A stretch of 64,000 nt of DNA from Manis javanica (taxonomy: Eukaryota > Chordata > Mammalia > Pholidota > Manidae): assembly GCF_040802235.1 (NCBI RefSeq), contig NC_133165.1, positions 16,463,623-16,527,622 on the forward strand, read 5' to 3'. Of this stretch, positions 23,883-36,540 are shown in pieces. Numbering within the stretch: the stretch's first letter is position 1; the number at the start of each line of letters is the position of its first letter. The position numbers and the translations under genes were made by a program. The notes beneath the pieces are model-generated. The model was not told where the DNA came from. It saw nothing but the letters and a program-made list of their open reading frames with translations, and did not search any database.

Positions 23883-24195
23883 TGGCTGAAAAAACAGAAG
23901 GAACAAAATAGCAGCAGATTCACAAAGAGAAGGGACTAGCAGTTACCAAAGGGAGGGTCGGTGGGGAGGGAGGGAAAAGGGGATGAAGGGGCACTATAAT
24001 GCACACTCACAATACAGATAGACCACGGGGAAGGCAGTACAGCACAGAAGTAATGACTCTATAGATTCTTACTACACTGATAGTGACTGCAATAGAGGGG
24101 GAGAGGACTTGATAATATGGGTGAAATACTGAAACCACAGTGTTTATGTGAAAACATCATAAGATTGTATATTGATACTTTAATTAATGAAAATT
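23883..24195 (+). mobile_element. 5'-truncated L1, 3' UTR only
   Basis: Closely parallels the 3' UTR of the L1 at 44796-46497: 'acagaaggaacaaaatagca', a 'gttaccaaagggaggg' G-rich tract, then 'aaaacatcataagattgtat' before the end. Same strand as PAWR. Confidence 0.78.
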
Positions 24196-24609
24196 TAGGT
24201 TTCTGTGTCAGCCTGTTAGAGGACTTGGACAGGCTATGTTCATATTTGTGAGATCAGGATTTTAACAAGATCAGCTATTGTAGGAGAAGGTTGTGCACAG
24301 TAGGTCAGAGGAAGGAGAGAACAGGCAGGAGCTGAGTCAGGAAGTTGCTGTCACACTGGTTGGGGAGCATGTGAAACCATTAGAACACAGTAATAGAATA
24401 TAGTTCATTAGCATGTTCTCAGTTTTATGGCTTAGTTTAATTGACAGTGTCTTCAATTGGAGTGCCTAGGGAAGCTTACTATTATCTGAGTCACATGATA
24501 ATCTCAAAGACAATAATTAAACCAGAAATCACTTAGTACTACAAGCTGGCTTTTAGAATATTTTATTGCTTTGACTATAGGTGGAAGAGGGGTATTTGTC
24601 TTAGCCATA
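24196..24609. other. Intronic sequence, nothing firmly recognised
   Basis: 24230-24360 may continue the repeat interrupted at 23883. Confidence 0.4.
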
Positions 24610-24780
24610 TTAATAAATAGATAACATTTGTGTGCTTACTGGGCCTGGAACTATTTTATGCTCTCTATGGGTATTAACTCATTAAATTTTTAGAAAACCT
24701 CTAGGGAGGGCAGTGCTATTCCCATTTTACTGGTAAGGAGAATGAGGCACAGAGAGGATACGCCATACTGAATTTCTGAT
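24610..24780 (-). mobile_element. MIR SINE, minus orientation
   Basis: 'gggtattaactcattaaatt', then 'ttcccattttactggtaagg' and 'gaatgaggcacagagagga' are clear reversed MIR phrases. Confidence 0.7.
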
Positions 24781-26522
24781 TTGGGGAATTAATTGCCAAC
24801 TTTGTCTCTGCCTCTTGATGTTCATTTCCCCCCATGCTTCCACCTTCACAGTCGGGTCAGCACTACCTTTCAGCACTAGCGTGAGCAAAGCTGATATCCT
24901 TATATTTAGCTTGCTTTCAGGTTTTTAATGAAATATTTTTGTTTTGGGAGTCCTTCTTTTCCTGAGGTGAAAGCTACATGCAAGAGAAGAGTAAGGAAGA
25001 GGCATAGTAAAAGGTTTGAAAAGACACCTGTACACTGGTCGACAGTGTTATCTCCAGATGGTAGAATTAAGGAGATTTTTGTTGTCAGAATGTTCTTTGT
25101 GGGATCTTTCTTGTTGAGATTTTTCTTCGTGACCTTATGCATGGGAAGTTTCTGTTGTTCCAGGGTGTTTGAAAAGGTTCTGTATTTTCTGGGTAAAGAA
25201 TTCTGAATATTTTCTATTAAGCCAGTTTCCCAAATTGTGTTATTTAAATCCTCTAACCTTACTTACATCTGCTCTCTTTGATCTGTTGTTTTTAGAAGAC
25301 ATATTCATGTTTACTACTGTTGGCCTGTCAATTTCTTCTCGAACTTTTGATAGAATTACATTTGATAAGCTGAAGAAGCTTATTTATTCAAAACAAAATA
25401 CTATAAAATCTCAACAATTTTTGGTTAATATTTTCATAAAATGGGTACAAATTCATTGGGTGTATAAAAGCTTTGAGAAGGTACTGTTGCTTATTTGATC
25501 ATGTCAGTTAGAATATGTTGTTAAAATGAAATCACATTACTTTTTAGTTCATATTTGTAGGGTTGTTTTTTGTGTGTGTGTGTGTGTGTGGTTTTCCGTT
25601 AAATACCTGATCAGGTTTTTTCACAGAGAAACAAACCAAAATCTATCTTTAACTTTCCAAAGATCCTTAGAAAGGGATATTCATTTTTTATTGACTCAGT
25701 GAAACATCAGAAGGGTAAACATTCAGAGCGTAAGTGCTTTCTTTCTGCCTGGCTTTATTAATAAATAGTGATATATTTGAATTCAGAAATGCTACTTCCA
25801 CTTTCAGTACACAGAACATAAGGCCTGTGTATCTAGCATATTGATTAAAAGCTTTCCTGTGTTAATGAAATCCATCCAAATGATTGTCCCACAAAAGGGA
25901 TTCAATCTTGAGATTGGTGGAATATTTTAAATGGTAAATTGATTAGAGAAAAGGACTTCACTTAAAATCCTCAACATGGCTTTATTTTGTTGAAATCAGG
26001 TTTAAAACACAAAACAACTGTAGAGAGTATAGCTGGTTCTCAGATGGGTGTCTGAATGTCATGTTTTCTCTTTTTAAGCTTAGTCTTCCTTGAGAGCCCT
26101 TACCTTAGAATCCCTTAACAGTTCATTGCTTGCTATGCGGAATTAAGAATGTTTGTTAAGAATGTTTATTAAGAATGAGGCAAATATGTCTTGATGGAGA
26201 ATAGATTTCATTTAAATTTTATTTTCGCCTAGATTCCTGCTCTAAAATAAAAAAATCATAAAAGGAGACTTAAAATTTGGAGTTATTGTGAATTATGGTT
26301 TTTAATATTGTTATTCATTCCAGTAAATAGTTGAACATAACAAATACTAGAAAATATCTGCCAAAAAATGTGTGTGGTTATAAAAGTGTCAATTATAGTA
26401 ATTGCTGTTACCTTGATATTTTGTAAATTACTCCTTTGCAACATTTGCATATCTGAAATCTTTTTTTATATCAAATTGAAATTTTTCTGCATAAATCTGA
26501 ATAAAGGATATTTTTAGCATTT
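24781..26522. other. Intronic sequence, no gene
   Basis: A (TG)n lies at 25570-25590. Overlapping open frames occur on both strands at 24906-25206 but match nothing I know. A short triplicated 'attaagaatgttt' lies near 26142-26176. Confidence 0.45.
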
Positions 26523-26693
26523 TTGAAACCCACTGATTTTTCTTTTTCTTTTTTTTTTAAATTTTATTTTGGTGTCATTAATCTACAATTACATGAAGGA
26601 CATTATGTTTACTAAGCTCCCCCTTCACCAAGTCCCCCCCACATCCCTGTTCACAGTCACTGTCCATCAACATTGAAACCCACTGATTTTTCT
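26523..26693 (-). mobile_element. Very short 5'-truncated L1 3' end with 21-bp target-site duplication
   Basis: Identical 21-bp repeats at 26523-26543 and 26673-26693 (starting TTGAAACCCACTGATTTTTC) flank only about 129 bases. The insert has a T-rich tail (26544-26558) and then the same 3' terminal L1 sequence that ends the full-length element at 28909. Perfect duplication suggests a relatively young insertion. Confidence 0.9.
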
Positions 26694-26825
26694 ATGGAGA
26701 ATTTTCACTCTAATTGGAATCTTTTGTTCAAGGAAAAAAATTGTAATAGTAGCACATAAAATGGGCATTCTAATGGTAACATGTATAACCTGTTTAATTT
26801 TATTTTGGTTCCTGGAACAGACTTG

Positions 26826-28888
26826 ATAGTTTTTTTAATAGACTTTATTTTTTAGACTACTTTTAAATTGATAGCAAAATTGAGTGGCAAATAGATTTCC
26901 TGTGTATCTCCTGCCCCCATACCGTAGCCACCTTTATTATCAAGTTCTTGACCACAGTGATACATTGTTACAGTTGATGAACCTACACTGACACATCATT
27001 GTCACCTAAAGCCCATAGTTTATATTAAGGTTCATGCTTGCTGGTGTACATCCTTTGGTTTTGGACAAGCGTACAATGACATGTATCTATCACTGCAGTA
27101 TTGTACAGAGTAGTTTCACTGCCCTAAAAATCCTCAGTGCTCTATTTCTCATCTTTCCCCCAACCCCTGACAACCACTCTTTTCACCGATTTTTTTCACT
27201 TTTCATTAAAAGTTTTGGTTTTTTCATAAGTCATACAGTATGTAGTCTTTTCATATTGGCTTCTTTAACTTAGTAATAAGCATTTAAGGTTCCTCCATAT
27301 CTTTTAATGGCTTGATAGCACGTATCTTTTTTAATGCTAACAGTACTCCATTGTTTGAATGTACCACTGTTTACCTACAAAAGAACATCTTGGTTGCTTC
27401 CACATTTAGGTAAGTAACAGCTGCTGTAAACATCCGTGTGCAGGTTTTTGTGTGGACATAGTTTTCAACATCTTCAGGTAAATACAAAGGAGCAAAATTG
27501 ATGGATCATATAGTAAGTATATGTTTAGTTTTGTAAGAAACCATCAAACCAGCTTCCAAAGTGGCTGTTCCATTTTGTATTTCCGCCAGCAGCGAATGAG
27601 AGTTCCCTTTCCACATCCTCAACGTTTGGGGTTGCCTGTGTTTCTGAATTTCACCACTCTTCTTTGGTGAAGTGTCTGTTAAGGTCTTCGGTTGATTTTT
27701 TAATCAGGTTGTTTTGTGATTGTTGAGTTTTAAGAGTTCTTTGTGTATTTTGGATAAGAGTCCTTTATTAGATGTGTCTTTTAAAAATATTTTCTCTCAA
27801 TCTGTGGCTTGTTTCTCATTCTCGACAAGTGTTTTTTGCAAAGCAGACATTTGTAATTACAAATTGTGTCTTTGGTGTTGTATCTAAAAGTCATTGCAAA
27901 TCCCAGGGTCATCTAGGTTTTCTCCTAGAAGTTCTAGGGGTTTTAGAAGTTCTACATTTTACATTTAGGTCTGTGATCCATTTTGAGTTAATTTTTGTGA
28001 AGGTCCGTGTCTAGATTCTTTTTTTCTTTTTTGCATGTGACTGCCTAGTTGTTGTAGTACCATTTGTTGAAAAGACTTTGTTCTATTGTTTTGCCTTTGT
28101 TCCATTGCTTTGCCTTTGCCTATGTAAACTGTGTTTACACAGCTCTGTTTCTGGGCTCTCTCTATGTTCCGTTGCTTCTGTCTCTATTCTTTTACCAGTA
28201 CCACACTGCCGTGATTATTGTAGCTTCCCTGTCTTAAGTCTCAAAGTTAGGTGTTGCCAGCCCTCCAGCTTCGTTTTTCTCCCTCAATATTGTGTTGGCT
28301 ATTTTGGGTCTTTTCCCTCTCCACATATATTTTAGAACTTGAAGGATAAATAAATAACTCCACATAAACAACTTGCGGTATTGTGATTGGACTTTCATTG
28401 AATTCACAGAGCATGTTGGGAAGAACTGACATCTTGACAATGTTGAGTCTTCCTCATGATGAATGGGGAATATCTTTTCATTTAGTTCTTCAGTATCTTT
28501 CATAAGAGTTTTATAGTTTTCTTTATACAGATGTACATATTTTGTTTGATTTATACCTAAGTATTTCATTTTTGGGGTGCTAATATTAATACTATGTTTA
28601 AAATTTCAAACTCAACTTATTTATTGCTGATATATAGGAAAATGATAGATTTTAAAATATTAATCATGTGTTCTGCAACCTTGCTCTAACTGCTTTTATT
28701 AGTTCCAGGATTTTTTTGGTTGTTGTTGATTCTGGTTTTCTATATATTTGATCATGTCATCTATAAACCAACAGCTGTATTTCCTCCTTCCCAATCCATA
28801 TACATTTGATTTCCTTTTCTTAATAACATTAACTAGAACGATAGTTTCATTTCTTAAGGTTAAATTACCTGATTTCATGGTAATCTTT
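26826..28888 (-). mobile_element. Older L1, ORF2 3' half and 3' UTR
   Basis: On the minus strand this reads from the reverse transcriptase core to the 3' end. A frame at 28699-28923 shows a degenerate active-site block FIDDMIKYIENQ, and 28234-28569 shows MKYLGINQTK, the conserved segment after it. Stops and frameshifts are frequent, so the copy is old. Its upstream side meets the younger full-length L1 at about 28889. Confidence 0.78.
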
Positions 28889-29240
28889 GAGAATATAGTT
28901 TTTTTTTTGTATCTTGTTATCATTAATCTATGATTACATGAGCAACATTATGGTTACTAGACTCCCCCCCCATCATCAAGTCCCCACCACGTACCCCATT
29001 ACAGTGGCTACATCAGCGTAGAAGATGCTATAGAATCACTATTTGTCTTCTCAGTGTTGTACAGCCCTCTCTGTGCCCCCTCCCACATACATTATGTCAG
29101 CTAATTGTAATGTCCCTTTTTTCCCTTATCCCTCCCTTCTAACCCATCCTCCCCAGTCCCTTTCCCTTTGGTAACTGTTAGTCCATTCTTGGGTTCTGTG
29201 AGTCTGCTGCTATATTGTTCCTTCAGTTTTTCCTTTGTTC

Positions 29241-32200
29241 TTATACTCCACAAATGAGGGAAATAAGTTGATACTTGTCTTTCTCTACCTGACTTATTTC
29301 ACTGAGCACAATACCCTCTAGCTCCATCCATGTTGTTGTAAATGGTAAGATTTGATTCTTTCTTATGGCTGAATAGTATTCCACTGTGTATATGTACCAC
29401 CTCTATCCATTCATCTACTGATGGACACTTAGGTTGCTTCCATTTCTTGGCTATTGTAAACAGTGTTGAGATAAACATAGGGGTGCATATATCTTTTTCA
29501 AACTGGACTCCTGCATTCTTAGGATAAATTCCTATGAGTGGAATTCCTGGGTCAAATGGTATTTCTGTTTTTACTTTTTTTGAGGAACCTTCATACTGCT
29601 TTCCACAGTAGTTGAATTAGTTTACATTCCGGCCAGCAGTGTAGGAAGGTTCCCCTTTCTCCGCATCCTTGCCAGCATTTGTTGTTCCTAGTCTTTTCTT
29701 TGTTGACCATCCTTACTGGTGTGAGGTGATATCTCATTGTGGTTTTAATTTGCATTTCCCTGATAATTAGAGATGTGGAGCATGTTTTCATGTGCGTGTT
29801 GGCCATCTGAATCTCTTCTTTGGAGAAGTGTCTGTTCAGCTCCTTTTCCCATTTTTTAATTGGATTATTTGCCTTTTGTTGGTTGAGGTGCGTGAACTCT
29901 TTATATATTTTGGATGTCAAACCTTTATCAGATATGTCATTTATGAATATATTCTCCCATACTGTAGGATGTCTTTTTGTTCTATTGATTGTGTCCTTGA
30001 CTGTACAGAAGTTTTCAGCTTGATACAGTCCCACTTGTTCATTTTTGCTTTTATTTCCCTTGCCCAGGGAGATAGGTTCATGAAGAAGTTGCTCATGTTC
30101 ATGTCCAGGAGATTTTTACCTATGTTTTTTTCGAAGAGTTTTATGGTTTCATGACTTACATTCATATCTTTGACCCATTTTTAATTTACTTTTGTGTATA
30201 GGGTTAGACAATGATCCAGTTTCATTCTCTTACATGTAGCTGTCCAGTTTTGCCAACACCAGCTGTTGAAGAGGCTGTCATTTCCCCATTGTATGTCCAT
30301 GGCTCCTTTATTGTGTATTAATTGACCATGTATGTTTGGGTTAATATCTAGACTCTCTACTCTGTTCCACTGCTCTGTGGGTCTGTTCTTGTGCCAGTAA
30401 CAAATTGTCTTTGTTACTGTGGCTTTGTAGTAGAGCTTCAAGTTGGGAAGCGAGATACCCCTGGCTTTATTCTTTCTTCTCAGGATTGCTTTGGCCTTTT
30501 GGCGTCTTTTGTGGTTCTGTATGAATTTTAGAACTATTTGTTCCAGTTCCTTGAAGAATGCGGTTGGTATTTTGATAGGCATTGCATTGAATCTGTAGAT
30601 TGCTTTAGGCAGGGTGGCTATTTTGACAATATTAATTCTTCCTACCCAAGAGCATGGGATGAGTTTCCATTTGTTAGTGTCCTCTTTAATTTCTCTTAAG
30701 AGTGTCTTGTAGTTTTCAGGGTATAGGTCTTTAACTTTCTTGGTTAGGTTTATTCCTAGGTATTTTATTCCTTTTGATGCAGTTGTGAATGGAGTTGTTT
30801 TCCTGATTTCTCTTTTTGCTAGCTCATCCTTAGTGTATAGGAAAGCAACAGATTTCCGTGTATTAATTTTGTATCCTGAAAATTTGCTGAATTCAGATAT
30901 TAGTTCTAGTAGTTTTGGAGTGAAGTCTTTAGGGGTTTTTATGTACAATATCATGTCATCTGCAAGTAGTGCCAGTTTGACTTCTTTACCTTTCTGGATG
31001 CCTTGTATTTCTTTGTGTTGTCTGATTGCTGTGGCTAGGACCTCTAGTACTATGTTGAATAAAAGTGAGGAGAGTGGGCATCCCTTTCTTGTTCCTGATC
31101 TTAGCTGAAAAGCTTTCAGCTTCTCGCTGTTAAGTATGATGTTGGCTGTGGGTTTGTCATATATGGCTTTATTATGTTGAGGTAGTTGCCCTCTATACCC
31201 ATTTTGTTGAGAGTTTTTATCATAAACGGATGTTGAATTTGTCAAATGCTATTTCAGCATCTATGGAGATGATCATGTAGTTTTTGTCCATTTTTTGTTG
31301 ATATGGTAGATGATGTTGATGGATTTTTTAATGTTGTACCATCCTTGCATCCCTGTGACAAATCCCACTTGATCATGGTGTATGATCCTCTTGATGTATT
31401 TTTGAATTCGGTTTGCTAATATTTTGTTGAGTGTTTTTACATCTATGTTCATCAGGGATAGTGGTCTGCAATTTTCTTTTTTTGTGGTGTCTTTTCCTGG
31501 TTTTGGTATTAGAATGATACTGGCTTCATATAATGAGTTTATAAGTATTCCCTCCTCTTCTATTTTTTGGAGAACTTTAAGGAGACTGGGTATTATGTCT
31601 TCTCTATATGTCTGATAAAATTCAGCGGTGAATCCATCTGGCCCGGGGGTTTTGTTCTTGGGTAGTTTTTTGATTACTGCTTCAATTTTGTTGCTGTTAA
31701 TTGTTCTGTTTAGATTTTCTGTTTCTTTCTGGGTCAGTCTTGGAAGGTTGTATTCTTCTAGAAAGTTGTCTATTCCTTCTAGGTTATCCAGCTTGTTAGT
31801 ATATAGTTTTTCATAGTAGTCTCTAATAATTCTTTGTATTTCTGTGGTGTCCGTCGTGAGTTTTCCTTTCTCATTTCTGATTCTGTTTATGTGTGTAGAT
31901 TCTCTTTTTTTTCTTAATAAATCTGGCTAGGGGTTTATCTATTTTGTTTATTTTCTCAAAGAACCAGCCCTTGATTTCATTGATTTTTTTTCTATTGTTT
32001 CATTCTTCTCAGTTTTATTTATTTCTTCTCTGATCTTTGTTATGTCCCTCCTTCTGAGTTTGGGCCTCATTTGTTGTTCTTTTTCCAGTTTCAATAATTT
32101 TGACTTTAGACTATTCATTTGGGATGTTCTTCCTTCTTTAAATAGGCCTGCATTGTTATATACTTTTCTCTTAGAACTGCCTTCGCTGTATCCCACAGAA

Positions 32201-33050
32201 GTTGGGACATTCTGCTGTTGTTGTCATTTGTCTCCATATATTGCTTGATGTCTGTTTTAATTTGGTCATTGATCCATTGATTATTTAGGAGTTGTTAAGC
32301 CTCCATGTGCTTGTGAGCCTTTTTGTTTTCTTTGTACAATTTATTTCTAGTTTTATGCCTTTGTGATCTGAGAAGTTGGTTGGTAGAATTTCAATCTTGT
32401 TGAATTTACTGAGGCTCTTTTTGTGTCCTATATGTGGTGTATTCTGGAAAATGTTCCATGTGCTCTTGAGAAGAATGTGTATCCTGCTGCTTTTGGGTGT
32501 AGAGTTCTGTAGATGTCTGTTAGGTCCATCTGTTCTAGAGTGTTGTTCAGTGCCTCTGTGTCCTTACTTATTTTCTGTCTAGTGGATCTGTCCTTTGGAG
32601 TGAGTTGTGTGTTGAAGTCTCCTAAAATGAATGCATTGCATTCTATTTCCTCCTTTAATTCTGTTAGTATTTTGTTTCACATATGTCAGTGTTCCTGTGT
32701 TGGGTGCATAGATATTTATAATGGTTATATCCTCTTGTTGGACTGACCCCTTTATCATTATGTAACGTCCCTCTTTATCTCTTGTTACTATCTTTGTTTT
32801 GAAGTCTATTTTGTCTGATACAAGTGCTACAACACCTCCTTTTTCTCTCCCCATTGTTCGCATGAAATATCTTTTTCCATCCTTTCACTTTTAGTCTGTG
32901 TATGCCTTTGGTTCTGAGGTGGGTCTCTTGTAAGCATCGTATAGATGGTTCTTGCTCTTTTATCCATTCTGTTACTCTGTGTCTTTTGACTGGTGCATTC
33001 AGTCCATTTACAATTAGGGTGATTATCAATAGATTTGTACTTATTGCCAT
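29241..33050 (-). pseudogene. L1 ORF2 remnant (endonuclease / reverse transcriptase)
   Basis: The product would be the L1 replicase: AP-like endonuclease, reverse transcriptase, Cys-rich end. The N-terminal frame (33050-32775) has the endonuclease start block LIVNGLNAPVKRHR and QETHL; a second frame (32863-32579) continues it with NIYAPNTGTL. The longest surviving piece is 354 residues (31245-30181), with [14 protein letters not shown] and the catalytic [10 protein letters not shown], where the Asp pair is residues 96-97 at about 30960-30955. The C-terminal frame (30034-29591) keeps [15 protein letters not shown], the Cys/His region. The natural stop is at 29241. At least four frame breaks separate these pieces, so it is a pseudogene. 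Confidence 0.9.
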
Positions 33051-33369
33051 TGTAGGCTTTGGATTTGTGGTTACCAGAGGTTCAAGGGTAGCTTCTTTAC
33101 TATGTAACCGTCTAACTTAACTCTCTTATTAAGCTATTATAAACACAGTCTGATGATTCTTTATTTCTTTCCCTTCTTATTCTTCATCCCCCATTCTTTC
33201 TTTGTTAGGTGTTTTATTCTGTACTCTTTTGTGTTTCCCTTTGACTGCTTTTGTGGATAGTTGATTTTATTTTTTGCCTTTAGTTAGTATTTTGTTGGTC
33301 TGCTTTCTTAGCTGTGATTTTATTTTCTCTGGTGACATCTATTTAGCCTTAGGATCACTTCCATCTAGA

Positions 33370-34200
33370 GAAGTCTCTTTGAAATATCTTGTAGAGGTGG
33401 TTTGGGGGAGGCAAATTCCCTCAACTTTTGCTTATCTGGAAATTGTTTAATCCCACCTTCAAATTTAAATGATGATCATGCTGGATACAGTATTCTTGGT
33501 TCAAGGCCCTTCTGTTTCATTGCATTAAATTTATCATGCCATTCTCTTCTGGCCTGTAAGGTTTCTGTTGAGAAGTCTGATGATAGCCTGATGGGTTTTC
33601 CTTTGTAGGTGAAGTGTTTTCTCTCTCTGGCTGCCTTTAATACCCTGTCCTTGTCTTTGAACTTTGCCATTTTATTTTTTATATGTCTTGGTGTTGTCCT
33701 CCTTGGGTCCCTTGTGTTGGGAGTTCTGTGGGCTTCCATGGTCTGAGAGACTGTTTCCTTCCCCAGCTTGGAGAAGTTTTTAGCAATTATTTCTTCAAAG
33801 AACTTTCTATCCCTTTTTCTCTCTTTTCTTCTGGTACCTAATACGAATATTGTTCTGTTTGGTTTGGTCACATAGTTCTCTTAATATTCTTTAATTCCTA
33901 GAGATCCTGTTGTCTCTCTCTGCCTCAGCTTCTCTTTATTCCTGTTCTCTGATTTCTATTCCATCGACAGTCTCTTGTACCTCATCCAGTCTGCTTTTAA
34001 GTCTTTCTATTGATTGTTTCATTTCTGTTATCTCCCTCCAGACTTCATCCCTTATCTCTTGCATATTTCTCTGCTGGTCCGTCAGCATGGTGATGACTTT
34101 TATTTTGAATTATTTTTCTGGAAGATTGATTATATCCACCTCATTAGGCCCTTTCTCTGGGGTTGTCTGAATAATTTTGACTGGACCAGATTCTTCTGCC
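33370..34200 (-). pseudogene. L1 ORF1 remnant (RNA-binding chaperone)
   Basis: The minus-strand frame 33871-33476 is the C-terminal half of L1 ORF1p, with RHIKNKMAKFKDKDRVLKAA and RILYPA near its end; it then meets a TGA at 33476-33478 while similarity appears to go on, so this is a premature stop. Upstream (about 33880-34100, minus strand) the sequence encodes Glu/Lys/Arg-rich heptad-like residues, consistent with the ORF1p coiled coil, in a different frame. The start codon cannot be placed with confidence. Confidence 0.72.
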
Positions 34201-35235
34201 TTTTCATGGCAATAGAATTGATCGCCAGTAGGTGGCTCATGTGTCAGCTGGGAGAACAAAGTCCCTTCCTGTTTGCTGGTCACCTTTCCCTTCTCTGCTG
34301 CCTGTGCTGGTTACCTGCACAGAGGGAGCAGTCTCTTGGATAATCTCCTGAGGTGCCATCGGCAGTGTAGCCCGGGATAGCCTAGGGCACTGCGGTGGTT
34401 CATAGATGCACCAGGTGTGTTCTCCTGCGAGAATGACACCCCTTTGTGCCTTCTGGACCTTGGGCTGGTTTCCTCTGTGCCTTAGAGCTGTGTGCCAGCA
34501 GAGCCTCTGGGTCTGTCCGGGTTAGCTGCGCAGTGGGGGAGGCCTCTGTGTCATTGCTGTGGGCCGTACTGCTTCCTGGCTGCTCTGCAGCTGTGACGGG
34601 TCACCTAGTTTGCTTGCAGCGCCAGGAAGGATGAACAGCAGGCTGCTTATTGGTGTGAGGGGCTTTGGAGGTGCGTTACCTCCCCGGGGTTAGGACGCCT
34701 GAAGTTCCTTAAGATTCCAAGCCTGCTGGGCTGAGTGTGCTGGGCAATGTTGTCCAGCTTTTAAGCCCTCGTCCCTTTAAGACTTTTAAAGCACCTTCTT
34801 TTTTTTGTCCCCGGGGAGCATGCTGTGGGGACCTATTCGCAGTGTCCATCTCGGATTTTACTTTCTGTTTCTCTAATATCCAGTACACCATGCAATGTGT
34901 GTCTGTGCTCCTGGTGCAGATTTCTAGGGGTGATTATTTAGCAGTCCTGTGCTTCCACTCCCTCCCCACTCTGATTCTTTTCCTCCCACTGTTGAGCTGG
35001 GGTGGGGGAACTGCTGGGGTTCCACTGGGTCACAGCTTTGTATCTTCCCCTTTTTTTTGAGATGCTGAGTTCTTGCAGATGTAGATGTAGCCTGGCTGTT
35101 GTACTGTATCTTCTGGTCTCTCTTTTAGGAATAGTTGTATTTGTTGTATTTTCAAAAATATGTATGGTTTTGAGAGGAGATTTCCACTGCCCCATCATGC
35201 CACCATCTTTAGCTGTCCACCTATGGAGAATGTAG

Positions 35236-36540
35236 TTTTAAAAACAAACAGAAAAATCCTTTCATGATTTAGTAATGTTCCTTGCATTTTTCTTTTAGAC
35301 TATGCTTTCATACTATCCATTGGTTCTAAAAAATTTTTGTTCTTAAAATTGTTCACATTGTTAGGGGAAGATTGTAAAAGGGGAAAAATTAAAATTTGCC
35401 TTGTTTCAATGAATGAAACAGTGTAGCGAACAACTTTATTTCTTTCTTTTTAGCTTTTTGGCCACCCATAGCTTAACAATACTGACATTTTTTTCTTAGG
35501 AAAGTAAGCCATTAAAAACAATAATTGCTATCTATACAGAATAACTCAACAGTTTCCGTATGTTTCTCCATTTATTCACTTGAGTGGAGTGACTCAACTA
35601 AGTAGATGACAAAAATGCTTGTTAGAGTTGCTCCTTTGGAGAACTTAAAACTGAACTCTTTGAAGATGACTATTAGGCATGGAGATGTTATTAAATATGT
35701 CATAGTTACTTAAGTTCTATAGTTATGATGATTGTTTTTCCCAAACCAATCAGAATATAAAACCTGATGGCAAAATAGGATATTTGAAATTTGGATGATC
35801 CTAGAAAATTAAACATGTCCCTCCTCTGTGATAATGGCTTACCCTTTCCTGCCATGCAGGGAAAGTTCTGAGGCCTCTGTGAGCCATAAATCTATTATGC
35901 AAATACTTACAAAAATCCTCTGAAGGCCATTGTGGAAGAAACCCTCCGTTGAAGATTGGTCTTACATCCTGGGAATCCTATATATAGCTCAAGCTGATAA
36001 CTTTTAGGGCTAGTGTTTCAATGTCTCTAGGACTGAAGACTTTCAAACCAAAGTGTAAAGATTAATCGAAGTCTTTGACATACTTGAAACAGAAAAGGAT
36101 ACAAGTAAATTATTCTGAGATGCACTCATTCCTTCCTTCCTCTGGCTCTTTTGAACTCTTCTTTCACTGCAGGGTGTGGGCGATAACATAGCACAGAATC
36201 AGTGTGTGTGTCTGTGAGCATGCTGGTATTTGTTCTTCCTGATTGAATGTATTTCCTTTTTGTGTGAAATCTCCAATTTACATTCCTGATCCTTAGCCTT
36301 ATATTTGTCTTCTCTGTAACCTTGCTTTCTTTCCAGTTGTTTTTGTTTTAATATACTTGGAGGTGAAGAGTTCAGAAGTAAGGTGCTGGAATAATCAGAG
36401 ATAGATCTGTTCAGTGCTTCCTTGTGAAACAAACAACAAAACATCAGGCTTAATGGGAAGAAACACTGGTTAGGATACTCTTCGGTTTAAGGATAATTGA
36501 TTCAGTTTACTTGTAGAAATAAATGTTCTTCTAACTTGAA
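35236..36540. other. Intronic sequence, nothing recognised
   Basis: May include the far side of the older L1 split by the 28899-35225 insertion, but I cannot see a clear continuation. No gene. Confidence 0.4.

Larger units (their letters stand above)
28899..35225 (-). mobile_element. Full-length L1 retrotransposon, inactivated, antisense to PAWR
   Basis: A 6.3-kb element with all parts in order on the minus strand: 5' UTR (about 35225-34200), ORF1 remnant, ORF2 remnant, 3' UTR and A-tail (T-run at 28899-28908). It is flanked by an imperfect direct repeat, GAGAATATAG at 28889-28898 and GAGAATGTAG at 35226-35235, which I take as the target-site duplication. Both reading frames carry stops and frameshifts, so it cannot move itself. 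Its 3' end sequence is shared with the short insertions at 26544 and 54982. Its antisense orientation is the commonly tolerated one for intronic L1s. Confidence 0.92.

Noticed and set aside
24906-25206. Overlapping open frames on both strands
   Set aside because: No similarity I recognise, low-complexity composition and no gene signals; kept as unique intron.
30740-31108. 122-residue + strand frame and many other + strand frames between 29342 and 35235
   Set aside because: Antisense shadows of the minus-strand L1; the real coding signal is on the minus strand.
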